64,000 nt of DNA, from assembly GCF_000308875.1 (NCBI RefSeq), contig NZ_BAGL01000032.1, forward strand, positions 62,001-126,000, given 5' to 3'. This stretch comes from Nocardia transvalensis NBRC 15921. GTDB taxonomy: Bacteria; Actinomycetota; Actinomycetes; Mycobacteriales; Mycobacteriaceae. Under the pieces are notes generated by a model. That model was not told where the DNA came from and did no database searches. It saw only the letters and a list, made by a program, of their open reading frames with translations. Below, piece after piece: positions 1 to 8,697 of the stretch; position 1 is the stretch's first letter, and every line of letters begins with the position of its first letter. A program made the translations under genes and the position numbers.

Positions 1-78
1 CAGCCGCCCGGTCCATTTCCGGAAAATGCAGTCCGCGTAAGGCTTTCGCCCCTCGGGCAGCCAGGTCAGAATCGCCAC
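1..78 (-). CDS. possible 5' fragment of an unidentified gene running off the left edge
   Basis: Read on the minus strand from a GTG at 78, the frame stays open to the window edge (26 codons) and has a protein-like composition around the residues LTWLPEGRKPYAD. The frame stays open upstream to a stop near 158 but holds no other ATG or GTG. No family is recognised. It would be divergent from the PPDK-like gene starting at 233. It may be chance, since high-GC DNA often leaves frames open. Confidence 0.2.
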   Translation of the reverse strand, partial: MAILTWLPEGRKPYADCIFRKWTGRL

Positions 79-232
79 CCGGGGGTTGAGGCGGGCGAAA
101 CCCGGGACACACCTCGGCGAATTACTACGCGAGCATCCTGCTGAGCGGGACCGTCCCTACGGGGAGGTGGCGAACGGCGGCACTCTCGTCCTGTGCCCGC
201 CACGCCGGTGGCGACCGGATCGAAGGAGTGAC

Positions 233-2392
233 ATGAGCGTGGGAGCGGAGCGTGCTCATCGGCGCGAGAACCCGGCCGCCACCGTCGTGGCGCTCGACGG
301 GTCCTGCGCGCTGCCGCGGGAGCGGATCGGCGGGAAGGCCTGGAGCATCGATCGCATGCGCGCGCTCGGCCTGCCCGTCCCGCCCGCCTTCGCGCTGACC
401 ACGGACGCCTGGGCCGATTTCACCGCGCGCGGCGAGATCGCCGACGGCGTCTGGCGCGCGGTGTGCGACGGGATCGCGATGCTCGAACACGGCACCGGCC
501 GCACTTTCGGATCGGTGCGGCGGCCGCTGCTGGTGTCGGTGCGATCCGGCGCCGCGGTGAGCATGCCCGGCATGATGGATACCGTCCTCAACCTGGGCGT
601 CAATGCCGACGTCGCCCGGGCGCTGGCCGTCCAGACCGGCAGTCGCGACTATGCCGACGACACGCGCGAACGGTTCCGCGCGCAGTACCGCGAGACCGTC
701 CTCGGCGATCCGGACGCCGCGGTGCCGCACGACCCGTGGCAGCAACTGCGCGCGGCGATCGCGGCGGTCTTCCGGTCGTGGGACTCCGAACGCGCCACCG
801 CGTACCGCCGACACCGGGGCCTGCCCGACGACCTCGGCACCGCGGTCACGGTGCAGGCCATGGTGTTCGGCAATCTCGACGCGCGCTCGGGGACTGGCGT
901 GCTGTTCAGCCGCGACCCGAATACCGGCGACGGCCCGGCGTACGGCGAATGGCTCGCCGGCGGGCAGGGCGAGGATGTGGTGTCGGGGCGGGTCACGCCG
1001 CGCCCGCTGGCCGAACTCGCCCACGACCAGCCCGAGGTGCACCGGCGGCTCGTCGAGGCGGCCGTCCTGCTCGAACGGGACGGCCGCAATATCCAGGACA
1101 TCGAATTCACGGTGGAATCGGGCACGCTGTGGCTGCTGCAGTCCCGCCCGGCGAAACGGTCCGCGCGGGCCGCCGTCCGCGCCGCGGTCGCCATGGCCGG
1201 CGAGGGCCTGATCGAGCCCCGGCAGGCGCTGGCGCGGGTCACCGCCGACCAGGTGCGCGCGGTGCTGCGCCCGTCCTCCGGCACCTTCGCGGGCGAGCCG
1301 CTGGCGCGGGGTGAGTCCGCCTGTCCCGGAATAGCTTCCGGCATCGTCGTGACCGACCCGGCCGAAGCGGAGGCCCGGGCGCGGTCGGGCGCCGACGTGA
1401 TCCTGGTCCGCCCCACCACCAGCCCCGCTGACCTGCACGGCATGATCGCCGCCCGCGCGGTCGTCACCGAATTCGGCGGCGCCACCTCCCATGCCGCCCT
1501 GGTCACCCGCGAACTCGGACGGCCGTGCGTGGTCGGCTGCGGCGCGGGCACGACCGCCTCCCTCGCCGGTCGCACGGTCACGGTGGACGGCGGCACCGGC
1601 ACGGTCTGGCTCGGCCGCGTCCCCGCCCGGACCGTAGACCCGTCCGTCCTCGCTGACGTCCGGCGCCTGTCCGAATGGGCGGGCGTAGCCCCGGAAGACC
1701 TGCCCGATCGGCTCGACGAGGTAGCCGGCGATCGGAACCCCGCGCCGGTCGCCCGCGACGAAAGTACCGGGTCCCGTGCGGTTTCCGAGCTGGAGGTGTT
1801 GCGGTTGGTGGGGGTCAAGGGGCGCGTGCGGGTCGAGGGAGTCGTCGACAGTTCGGGTGGGGACGCGGCCGAGGTCGCCGCGTGCTGTGCGGCATTGGCG
1901 GACCGTGGTCTGTGCGCGTCGACCCCGGCCGGTCTGCGGCTCACTCCGGAGGGCCGTCGGGAGATGGAACAGCTACTGGCACAGGAGCGTTCGAGAATCG
2001 ATCGCGACGCCGTGGCCGCCGCCTACGACGAATTCTGCGTCTTCAACGCGGAGGTGAAGAAGATCGTCACCGCGTGGCAGATGAGGGGCCCCGCCGTGGT
2101 GAACGACCATGCCGACGCCGAATACGATGCGGCCGTGCTCGATCGGCTCGGGGATCTGCATCACCGGGTGCGGTCGCTGGCCGAGCGCCTCGGCGGATTG
2201 GTTCCGCGGCTGGGCCGCTACCGGGACCGGCTGGACCTGGCCGCCGACCGCATCGCCGCCGGTGAGCACGCCTGGGTGGCGCGGCCGGTCGCGGACAGCT
2301 ATCACACGGTGTGGTTCGAACTGCACGAGGACCTGATCGGGCTGTGCGGCCTGAACCGGTCCGACGAGGCGGCGGCGGGCCGTGCGCACTGA
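233..2392 (+). CDS. PPDK-like ATP-grasp/phosphohistidine protein with a non-standard C-terminus
   Basis: 719 aa. The ATG at 233 is chosen because GAAGGAG lies just upstream at 222-228; the frame is open further back. Residues 20-330 match the nucleotide-binding half of pyruvate,phosphate dikinase (VRSGAAVSMPGMMD, SRDPNTG, LQSRPAKR). Residues 360-470 are the phosphohistidine swivel domain, with the likely phospho-carrier His near 420 in GGATSHAA. The PEP/pyruvate-binding TIM barrel that completes a true PPDK is absent. About 200 residues replace it: a winged-helix-like stretch (515-580), then an alpha-helical tail. It could phosphorylate itself from ATP, but the final acceptor is unknown. Its stop overlaps the next gene, a phosphatase, by 11 nt, which suggests co-translation. 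Confidence 0.85.
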   Translation: MSVGAERAHRRENPAATVVALDGSCALPRERIGGKAWSIDRMRALGLPVPPAFALTTDAWADFTARGEIADGVWRAVCDGIAMLEHGTGRTFGSVRRPLLVSVRSGAAVSMPGMMDTVLNLGVNADVARALAVQTGSRDYADDTRERFRAQYRETVLGDPDAAVPHDPWQQLRAAIAAVFRSWDSERATAYRRHRGLPDDLGTAVTVQAMVFGNLDARSGTGVLFSRDPNTGDGPAYGEWLAGGQGEDVVSGRVTPRPLAELAHDQPEVHRRLVEAAVLLERDGRNIQDIEFTVESGTLWLLQSRPAKRSARAAVRAAVAMAGEGLIEPRQALARVTADQVRAVLRPSSGTFAGEPLARGESACPGIASGIVVTDPAEAEARARSGADVILVRPTTSPADLHGMIAARAVVTEFGGATSHAALVTRELGRPCVVGCGAGTTASLAGRTVTVDGGTGTVWLGRVPARTVDPSVLADVRRLSEWAGVAPEDLPDRLDEVAGDRNPAPVARDESTGSRAVSELEVLRLVGVKGRVRVEGVVDSSGGDAAEVAACCAALADRGLCASTPAGLRLTPEGRREMEQLLAQERSRIDRDAVAAAYDEFCVFNAEVKKIVTAWQMRGPAVVNDHADAEYDAAVLDRLGDLHHRVRSLAERLGGLVPRLGRYRDRLDLAADRIAAGEHAWVARPVADSYHTVWFELHEDLIGLCGLNRSDEAAAGRAH

Positions 2393-3149
2393 CGCGGGGC
2401 ACGCGCGGCGCTGGGTGGATCTCGACGGCATCGACAATCTCCGCGACCTCGGCGGACTGCCCGTGAACGGCGGCGGCACAACGCGTTCCGGCATCGCCTA
2501 CCGGTCCAGCACGCTACAGCACGCCAGCGCCGCCGACCTGTCCACGCTGCTGGGGCCGATCGGGCTGCGCACGCTCATCGACCTCCGGCTACCCGACGAG
2601 GTGGCGCGGGAGGGCTACGGCGCGCTGGGTGCGGCACCGGTCCGGCGGGTCAACCTTCCCGTCCGGAAATCACCGCGATCCTCGCTGGCGGCACGGGATC
2701 TCGTGCCGGATCGCACGCGCGTGGACCTCGTCGACCTGTACGCGCAGCTGCTCGCGGGCAGTGCGGGCGAGATCGCGGCCGCGGTGCGGCTGGTGGCCGA
2801 CAGCGACCGCCACGCCGTCGTCTTCCACTGCGCCGCGGGCAAGGACAGGACCGGTGTCCTGACCGCGGTGCTGCTGGACGCGGTAGGAGTCCCGGCCGAG
2901 ATCATCGCCGCCGACTACGAACTCACCAACGAGCGCATGGCCCGGGTGCGCGAACGCCTCGACGCCCTGCCGTCCTACCGCGGCCTGCCGGCGGCGAACA
3001 CCGGCATCCTGACCGTCGACGCCGAGGTGATGGCGCGCTTCCTGGACAACCTGCGGTCCGACCACGGCGGTGCCGCGGAATGGCTGAGGGCACAGGCTGT
3101 TTCGAAGGAAGTCCTCGAGGCCCTGCGCGGGTCGCTCACCACGTCGTGA
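2382..3149 (+). CDS. tyrosine-protein phosphatase (DSP/PtpB-like)
   Basis: 255 aa, GTG start inside the end of the upstream PPDK-like gene. The P-loop HCAAGKDRTGV (Cys, then Arg after five residues) is the CX5R signature of cysteine-based phosphatases. The N-terminal stretch around DGIDNLRDLGGLP is typical of the family that includes mycobacterial PtpB. No signal peptide is visible, so it is probably cytoplasmic, although relatives can be exported. The coupling to a phosphohistidine protein suggests, as inference only, that it acts on that protein or its product. Confidence 0.85.
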   Translation: MRTDAGHARRWVDLDGIDNLRDLGGLPVNGGGTTRSGIAYRSSTLQHASAADLSTLLGPIGLRTLIDLRLPDEVAREGYGALGAAPVRRVNLPVRKSPRSSLAARDLVPDRTRVDLVDLYAQLLAGSAGEIAAAVRLVADSDRHAVVFHCAAGKDRTGVLTAVLLDAVGVPAEIIAADYELTNERMARVRERLDALPSYRGLPAANTGILTVDAEVMARFLDNLRSDHGGAAEWLRAQAVSKEVLEALRGSLTTS

Positions 3150-3161
3150 GCCGAATCCCGC

Positions 3162-3350
3162 CTAGGAGTAGTCGCGGAACGTCATCACGAACCCCACGGC
3201 GGCCAGCACGAACAGCGCGATATAGACCACCACCCGCAGCGCGATCCAGGGCAGATCCCGGACCCACAGCCCGGAGATAAAGGCGGTCAGCATCATCACC
3301 GTCCCGTAGAACGGTGTCCGCTGCGGGTGTCTGCCCAGGCGGCGTCCCAT
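3162..3350 (-). CDS. small membrane protein, function unknown
   Basis: 62 aa. A short basic N-terminus is followed by two hydrophobic stretches (about residues 17-29 and 35-56, the latter near LRVVVYIALFVLAAVGF) and a polar end. It lies convergent to the phosphatase gene, 12 nt beyond its stop. No catalytic motif is present and I do not recognise the family. The membrane-like hydrophobicity in a short frame supports a real gene, but the start is uncertain; an internal Met-Met near residue 19 is an alternative. Confidence 0.5.
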   Translation of the reverse strand: MGRRLGRHPQRTPFYGTVMMLTAFISGLWVRDLPWIALRVVVYIALFVLAAVGFVMTFRDYS

Positions 3351-3447
3351 ATCGAGGGGCTACCCGATCTTCGGCGTCTCGCACCCGCCCGGTCGCGACG
3401 GCGTGTCGCCGTGTGCCGAGGCGTCCGGGACGGCACCGTGTATCGGC

Positions 3448-4287
3448 ATGCAGGTGAGTGCGGGCCGATTCCGACCTATCTACGACCCGAGCGAGGGCGA
3501 ATCGCGGCCCTGGTACATCAACGATCACACGGTGGTCCGTGACGCGGACGGCCGCTGGCATCTGTTCGGGATCACCCATCCCGAACCGGCCGACCCCTGG
3601 CACGAGACCGAATTCGCCCACGCCACAGCCGATCACCTGCTCGGCCCGTGGAAGAGGAGACGCCCGGCGCTGACCGTCGACCGCCACTACGGCGAGACCC
3701 ACCTCTGGGCTCCGTACGTAGTCGCGTCGGGCGATCGGTACCACATGTTCTACGACGCCGGCGGCCCCGACCGCACGGCCACGGCCATGAACCTCGCCAC
3801 CTCCACCGACCTGCGCCGCTGGACCCGCCGCCCGGCCGGGCCGCTGTTCCACGACGGCTACGACGCCCGCGATCCGATGGTGCTGCGCCTGGGCGACCGG
3901 TGGGTCATGTACTACTGCGCGACCAGCGAACCGGCGGGCGGCCACCATGTCGTCGCGTACCGGACCAGCACCGACCTGGTGCATTGGGGTGAGCGCGCCC
4001 TCGCCTACACCGATCCGCGCACCGGCACCGGCGCGGGACCGACCGAATCGCCGTTCGTGGTCCGCCACGACGATTCCTGGTACCTGTTCATCGGCCCGCG
4101 CCCGCACTACGTGGGCACCGACGTCTTCCGCAGCGACGACCCGCTGCACTTCCGCCCGGCGGACAAGGTCGGCCACATCCCCGCGCACGCGGCCGAGATC
4201 GTCGACGACGACGGGGAACTGTGGATCACGCACGCCGGGTGGGGTCAGGGCGGTGTGCACATCGCCCCGCTGCGCTTTCGGGAGTGA
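3448..4287 (+). CDS. five-bladed beta-propeller glycosidase (GH43/GH32-like)
   Basis: 279 aa from the ATG at 3448; an earlier GTG at 3403 in the same frame would add 15 residues that do not look conserved. The protein shows blade-like repeats typical of clan GH-J/GH43 sheets: NDHTVVRDADGRWHLFG, ETHLWAPYVVASGDRYHMFY, DARDPMVLRLGDRWVMYY and TESPFVVRHDDSWYLFIG. Acidic residues in the first blade (ND), in RDP and in ESPF fall where the catalytic acids of these families sit. No signal peptide is visible, so an intracellular role or an unrecognised export route is possible. The substrate cannot be told from sequence; arabinosides or fructosides are typical. Confidence 0.75.
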   Translation: MQVSAGRFRPIYDPSEGESRPWYINDHTVVRDADGRWHLFGITHPEPADPWHETEFAHATADHLLGPWKRRRPALTVDRHYGETHLWAPYVVASGDRYHMFYDAGGPDRTATAMNLATSTDLRRWTRRPAGPLFHDGYDARDPMVLRLGDRWVMYYCATSEPAGGHHVVAYRTSTDLVHWGERALAYTDPRTGTGAGPTESPFVVRHDDSWYLFIGPRPHYVGTDVFRSDDPLHFRPADKVGHIPAHAAEIVDDDGELWITHAGWGQGGVHIAPLRFRE

Positions 4288-4356
4288 CGCGGCGGTGGCC
4301 TTCGTGGAAGAATTCGGGCTCATGTCGGCGAATCCGAGCGTCACCGGGAGGACCGC

Positions 4357-4815
4357 ATGCCCACGCACGCGTTGACGCAACAGAACTTCGACCAGACCAT
4401 CGCTCGCGGCGCCATCGTGCTCGTGGACTTCTGGGCGTCCTGGTGCGGGTGGTGCACCCGGTTCGCGCCGATCTACGAGGAGTCGGCGTCTCAGCATCCG
4501 GAGATCCTGCACACCACCGTGGACACCGAGGCCGAGCAGGCGCTCACCGCGGCGGCGCAGATCACCAGCCTGCCGACGCTGCTCGGCTTCCGGGACGGCC
4601 TGCTCGTCTACACCAAACTCGGCTTCCAGACGGCCGCCGAGCTGGAGGATGCGGTCCAGAACATCCAGTGGATGGATATGGACGAGGTGCGGCGGGAACG
4701 CGGCATCCAGCATGCCGAGCCCGCCGCCACCGCCGGGCAGGTCGCGCCCGCCCGCGGCGCGGGTCTCGCCGCCGGCCCCGCCCGCTACGGCTGGCCGGGA
4801 CTGAAGCTGGGCTGA
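4357..4815 (+). CDS. thioredoxin-family protein
   Basis: 152 aa, preceded by GGGAGG. The active site is WCGWC rather than the usual WCGPC, in the context VDFWASWCGWCTRF. A later cis-Pro is seen in SLPTLLGF. The thioredoxin fold covers residues 1-108. A roughly 45-residue Ala/Gly/Pro tail follows, beyond the normal thioredoxin length. There is no signal peptide, so it is cytoplasmic. The Trp in place of Pro between the cysteines should change the redox potential (inference). The 3' end overlaps the convergent MFS gene by 31 nt. Confidence 0.9.
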   Translation: MPTHALTQQNFDQTIARGAIVLVDFWASWCGWCTRFAPIYEESASQHPEILHTTVDTEAEQALTAAAQITSLPTLLGFRDGLLVYTKLGFQTAAELEDAVQNIQWMDMDEVRRERGIQHAEPAATAGQVAPARGAGLAAGPARYGWPGLKLG

Positions 4816-6230
4816 CCGGTCCGGTCACCGTCCGGCCGGGAGCCGGACGCGCGTTCCCGGAAGGCGAGCCCGGCGACGGCGGCGAGCGTGCCCGTCACGG
4901 CGGTGTAGATCCACCCCGCGCGGAATTCGCCGAGCCCGGCCACGCGGCCCAGGACGGCGGTCAGCACCGCCACCCCGAGCGCCGAACTGGTCTGCCGCGC
5001 CATCATCAGCGTCCCCGAGCCCAGCGACAGCTGATCGGCGGGCAGCAGCGCCGAGGCCCCGAACAGCGGCGGCTGCAACAGCGTCGTGCTGATCCCGGCC
5101 AGAATCGCGCCGGGCAGGAACACCAGCGGATACGACTCGGACACACCCGCCAGCGCCGCCCACCACACGGCGCCGAGCGCGATGGCCGCACCGCCGAGGG
5201 CCGCCGAGGCACTGCCGCCGATGCGGGCGACGATCCGGCCCGACAGCGGCGAGGCCAGCAGGCAGCTGAGCGGGATCGGGGCGATGCCGAGACTAGCGCG
5301 CAGTTCCGAATAGTGCCAGTGCTGGGTCAGGAACAGCGTGCCCTCCAGGATCAATGCCGCGAAACCCAGGTAGTAGCAGAACACTCCGAGCGTGGCGACG
5401 CGAAACATCCTGTGCCGCAACACCACCGGGCTGACCACCGGATCGGGATGCCGCCGCGCGTGCCGGGCGAACAGTGCGCCGAGCGCGATCGCGGCCACGA
5501 GGCTGCCGATTGTGGCGGGTGACCCGTAGCCCCAGTCCGCGGCCTGCACGAAGACGGTGGTGAGCGCCGCGGTGGCCCCGAGGATGAGGGCCGCGCCCAG
5601 CAGATCCAGGCGTCGCCCTGCTCGCTGCCGGATCTCGGGCAGCACCCGCAGTCCCAGGACGAATGCCACCAGCGTGAACGGGATGTTCAGGAAGAAGATC
5701 CAGCGCCAGCTCGCCTGGAGCAGCAGCCCGCCGATCACCGGTCCGCTACCACCGCCCGCCGCGGCGATGGCGGTCCAGATCCCCATGACCGTCGCGTGCT
5801 CGCGCTTGTCGAACACCGGCAGCACGAGACCCAGGCCCGTCGGCACCAACAGCGCCGCCGCGGCGGCCTGCACGACCCGGGCGGCGATGAGCACCCAGAG
5901 ATTCGGCGCCAGCCCGCAGGCAACGGACGCCAGGCCGAAAAGCGCTATGCCGGTGAGGAATCCGCGCTTGCGGCTGGTGTCGTCGGCGAGGCGGCCCGCG
6001 GGCACCAGCAGCGCCGCCATGACGATCGTGTAGGCATTGAGCACCCACGACACCGCGCCGGGCGAGGCGTCGCCGAACGATTCGCGCAGCGTCGGGAACG
6101 CGACGGTGAGCGCGAACAGGTCCAGGATGGCGAGGAACTGCGCGATACCCGCCACGGCCAGTACCCGCCAGCGGTGTGGGGAGGAGACGTCCGAGGGAGA
6201 GAACGACTGTGGCGTGGCGGTAGTGGTCAT
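4785..6230 (-). CDS. MFS drug-efflux transporter, DHA2 (14-TMS) type
   Basis: 481 aa with about 14 hydrophobic segments. It shows the DHA2-type early acidic motif ILDLFALTVAFPTL in the first helix, motif A as GRLADDTSRKRGF, and the motif C-like region AAAGGGSGPVIGGLLL. These features mark proton-driven efflux pumps of the EmrB/QacA family. It is divergent from the GlxA-type regulator gene at 6302 with only 71 nt between starts, so that regulator may control it. The substrate is unknown. Confidence 0.9.
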   Translation of the reverse strand: MTTTATPQSFSPSDVSSPHRWRVLAVAGIAQFLAILDLFALTVAFPTLRESFGDASPGAVSWVLNAYTIVMAALLVPAGRLADDTSRKRGFLTGIALFGLASVACGLAPNLWVLIAARVVQAAAAALLVPTGLGLVLPVFDKREHATVMGIWTAIAAAGGGSGPVIGGLLLQASWRWIFFLNIPFTLVAFVLGLRVLPEIRQRAGRRLDLLGAALILGATAALTTVFVQAADWGYGSPATIGSLVAAIALGALFARHARRHPDPVVSPVVLRHRMFRVATLGVFCYYLGFAALILEGTLFLTQHWHYSELRASLGIAPIPLSCLLASPLSGRIVARIGGSASAALGGAAIALGAVWWAALAGVSESYPLVFLPGAILAGISTTLLQPPLFGASALLPADQLSLGSGTLMMARQTSSALGVAVLTAVLGRVAGLGEFRAGWIYTAVTGTLAAVAGLAFRERASGSRPDGDRTGQPSFSPGQP

Positions 6231-6301
6231 GGCTGCAACTATCCAGCCACAAGATCACGCGGTCGAGTGGCTGATTTGCCATGATGCGCTAGATTTCCGA
6301 C
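6231..6301. promoter_or_regulatory. divergent promoter/operator region between MFS pump and GlxA-type regulator
   Basis: The 71-nt intergenic region holds a 7-bp inverted repeat, CAGCCAC at 6244-6250 and GTGGCTG at 6267-6273, plus a nested TGGC-N6-GCCA at 6268-6281. AraC/GlxA regulators often bind imperfect repeats of this kind. Assignment as operator is inference from position and symmetry. Confidence 0.4.
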
Positions 6302-7294
6302 ATGACCGATTCGCGCCCGCATACGATCGCCGTCGCCGTCGCGCCCGGACAGCCGGTCTTCGAGGTGGCCATTCCCTACCAGGTCTTCGGCGAGCCGCCG
6401 CTCGGCATCGACCCCGCGGGCTGGTACGACCTGCGGCTGTGCGGCCCGCGCGGCGTCCGGCACGCCACGCTGCGCGATCCGTTCGTCACGCTGACCGATT
6501 ACGACTACGACGATCTGATCGCCGCCGACACCGTCGTCGTCCCCGCCACACCCGATGTGCGGCTCGACCCGCCGCCGGATCTGGTCGACGCCGTGCGCGC
6601 GGCCTACGAGGCCGGGGCGCGGGTGGCCGCGCTGTGTTCGGGCGCGTTCGTCCTGGCCGCGGCCGGGCTGCTGGACGGGCGGCGGACGACGACGCACTGG
6701 AAGCACGTGCGCGCCCTGCTGGATCGCCATCCGCACCTGGATGTCGATCCGGCCGTGCTGTACATCGACGACGGCCGCATCCTCACCAGCGCGGGCACGA
6801 TGGCCGGAATGGACCTGTGCCTGCACCTGATTCGCAAGGATCTCGGTTCCCAGGCCGCCAATGCCGCGGCCCGGGGCCTGGTGGTGCCGCCGCATCGCGC
6901 GGGCGGGCAGGCGCAGTACCTCCGCTCGCCGGTGCCGGTGTCGGCCGCCGACCCGGGGCTCGCCGCCACGCTGCAATGGGCCTTGGAGCGGCTCGAAACG
7001 CCTTTGACGGTAGGCGATCTCGCGAAGCGGACAGGGTTGAGCGAGCGCACGCTGGCTCGCCGATTCCACGCCGAACTCGGTTCCACCCCGCTGCGCTGGC
7101 TGCTTACTCAGCGCATCCTGCGCGCGCGGGAACTGCTGGAGGCCACCGATCTTCCCGTCGACATGGTCGCCGCCGGCTGCGGACTCGGCAGCGCCGCCAA
7201 CCTCCGCGCGCATTTCGGCCGCGAGGTCGGCATCTCGCCCAGCGAGTACCGCCGTACCCACCGCGCCGACAAGCACGAGGTGGTCACGGGCTGA
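6302..7294 (+). CDS. GlxA-family transcriptional regulator (DJ-1/PfpI domain plus AraC HTH)
   Basis: 330 aa. Residues 1-190 form a DJ-1/PfpI-like sensor with the conserved elbow LCSGAFVLAAAGLLDG followed by TTTHW. The C-terminal third is an AraC-type double helix-turn-helix (LAKRTGLSERTLARRF and MVAAGCGLGSAANLRAHF). Such proteins are cytoplasmic activators that sense small molecules or modified amines. Divergence from the MFS pump suggests it controls that pump and its own gene. The stop is 7 nt from the end of the convergent downstream gene. Confidence 0.92.
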   Translation: MTDSRPHTIAVAVAPGQPVFEVAIPYQVFGEPPLGIDPAGWYDLRLCGPRGVRHATLRDPFVTLTDYDYDDLIAADTVVVPATPDVRLDPPPDLVDAVRAAYEAGARVAALCSGAFVLAAAGLLDGRRTTTHWKHVRALLDRHPHLDVDPAVLYIDDGRILTSAGTMAGMDLCLHLIRKDLGSQAANAAARGLVVPPHRAGGQAQYLRSPVPVSAADPGLAATLQWALERLETPLTVGDLAKRTGLSERTLARRFHAELGSTPLRWLLTQRILRARELLEATDLPVDMVAAGCGLGSAANLRAHFGREVGISPSEYRRTHRADKHEVVTG

Positions 7295-7301
7295 ATGTCG
7301 T

Positions 7302-8060
7302 TCAGAATCGAGTGCGTTCGAGCCAGGTCGTGAGGACGTCGTCTGCGCCGGAGACCTTCAGTCCGGGGTGATCCGCGGGGATGCGGCGCAGCAGCAGGAG
7401 GAAGAGGTCGACGGCCGTACCCTCGACAGTCGCCGAGGCCGCCGACACCTCTGTGTCCCAATCGATTCCGGAGTCCGAGCGGCGTATCGACCAGTCGCCC
7501 GCGCCGTCGGTGGCACGCAGGGCCAGGGTCGCCCCCGTATCGAGCGGGGTCTGGAATCGGGGCGACCCCATGCGGATGAGTTCGAGCAGTTCGGTGAGCC
7601 CGTCGGCGGCGAGTTCGGGCGCCAGGTCCACCGTGCGGCCGAGTGCGAGCAGGGCGTCGGCGCGATGCGCGGTCGACTCGTGCAGCCGTCGCCGGATCCA
7701 CCACTCCGACGGCCGCAACGCCCCGAACGGCGTCCACACGGGCACCTCCGTGCCGGTGGCGTCGACCTCCTCGATCACCAGCCGGGCGCTGCCACGCAGC
7801 CACACCGCCGCCGCGTCGACATCCCGCGGCCGCCGCACCTCCGGCACCTCGGCGAACTCCAGAAATTCCGTGGCCCGCCCGCGCACCATGGCCGCCGCCC
7901 ACCGATGCCCACCCCCGACATGAGCCACCAGATTCGCCAATGTCCATCCCGGACAAGCCGGTACGGGCGTCTTAGGATCCTCGCTCAGATAGAGATCGGC
8001 CAGCAGATCCGTCTCCGAGATCAGCGCATCCCGCACCACCCCGGTATCGACAGCCTTCAC
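7302..8060 (-). CDS. maleylpyruvate isomerase-fold, mycothiol-dependent-type protein
   Basis: 252 aa from the GTG at 8060 (GTGAAGGCTG), with GGTGG just upstream. The start overlaps the preceding reading frame's stop as GTGA. The N-terminal DinB/MDMPI helix bundle contains CPGWTLANLVAHVGGGHRW; the first His of that segment is the usual metal ligand, with later candidates in RLHESTAHRADAL. This family is typical of mycothiol-producing actinobacteria. The actual substrate is unknown. It is convergent with the GlxA-type gene. Confidence 0.85.
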   Translation of the reverse strand: MKAVDTGVVRDALISETDLLADLYLSEDPKTPVPACPGWTLANLVAHVGGGHRWAAAMVRGRATEFLEFAEVPEVRRPRDVDAAAVWLRGSARLVIEEVDATGTEVPVWTPFGALRPSEWWIRRRLHESTAHRADALLALGRTVDLAPELAADGLTELLELIRMGSPRFQTPLDTGATLALRATDGAGDWSIRRSDSGIDWDTEVSAASATVEGTAVDLFLLLLRRIPADHPGLKVSGADDVLTTWLERTRF

Positions 8061-8694
8061 CCACCCGACTGTAGTCGACCACGACCACCCACGTCGGGCG
8101 GCGGCCCGGTCACCCGATACCCCTCGAACAGCCTGCCCCCGAACATCTCCAGCACGCCGGTGACCACCGCAATCATCGGCCCGGTGGCCCCACCGGTGAC
8201 CGCCCGCACCGAATCCGCGAGCGTCCGTGCGTATCCGGTGCCCCGCTCCCGGTCGTAGTCGACGAGTTCGCGCTGCAATCGCTTCCCGCCCGCGCTCCAG
8301 CGGCCGTGCCCGGTCAGCAGGAGATCGGCGGTCCTCTTCCACAGCTCGGCCGCGACCAGGAGCCGCTCGTCCGCTTCGATCCCGCCGACCAGATCCTCGA
8401 GGAGATCCGTTATCGCGTAGCGGGCGGCCCGCAGAACCACTCCAACGACGCCTCGGTCTGGACGAACAACTCCACCGGCCGGTCGCGATACAGCAGCGAC
8501 TCCCGGTACGGTGCGGGCGGGCCCGCCAGTAGCACGGTGATATCCAAATCCGAGGTGGCGGTGGCTGTTCCGGTCGCCGTACTGCCGCCCAGCCAGGCGG
8601 CGCGGGCATCCGGGAACCTGTCGCGCACCAACTCCTCGGCTACCTCTTCCCACCTCACGGGGGCCATCATGCCCGGCGCGGGCGCACCCGGCAC
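8057..8694 (-). pseudogene. nucleotidyltransferase with out-of-frame internal deletion
   Basis: The first half, from an ATG at 8694, is a nucleotidyltransferase-fold N-terminus: GGSTATGTATATSDLDITV carries the GS and DxD metal-binding motif. That frame stops at 8410 just after SLEWFCG. The second half of the expected protein (YAITDLLEDLVGG... to the stop at 8057) continues in another frame. As I recall the family, roughly 40 residues normally separate these parts, and they are missing here. This fits a deletion with frameshift near 8410-8440 rather than a single-base error. The 3' end still overlaps the next gene's GTG start by 4 nt, a relic of translational coupling. Confidence 0.7.
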
Positions 8695-8697
8695 AGC

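Noticed and set aside
125..1492. Long open frame on the minus strand opposite the PPDK-like gene
   Set aside because: Gly/Arg/Ala-rich product without motifs; a mirror of high-GC codon use. The plus strand has clear domains.
3136..4713. 525-codon minus-strand frame across the glycosidase and thioredoxin genes
   Set aside because: No domain pattern, and it would cover two well-supported plus-strand genes.
6239..7276. Minus-strand frame opposite the GlxA-type gene
   Set aside because: Low-complexity composition and no motif; antisense shadow.
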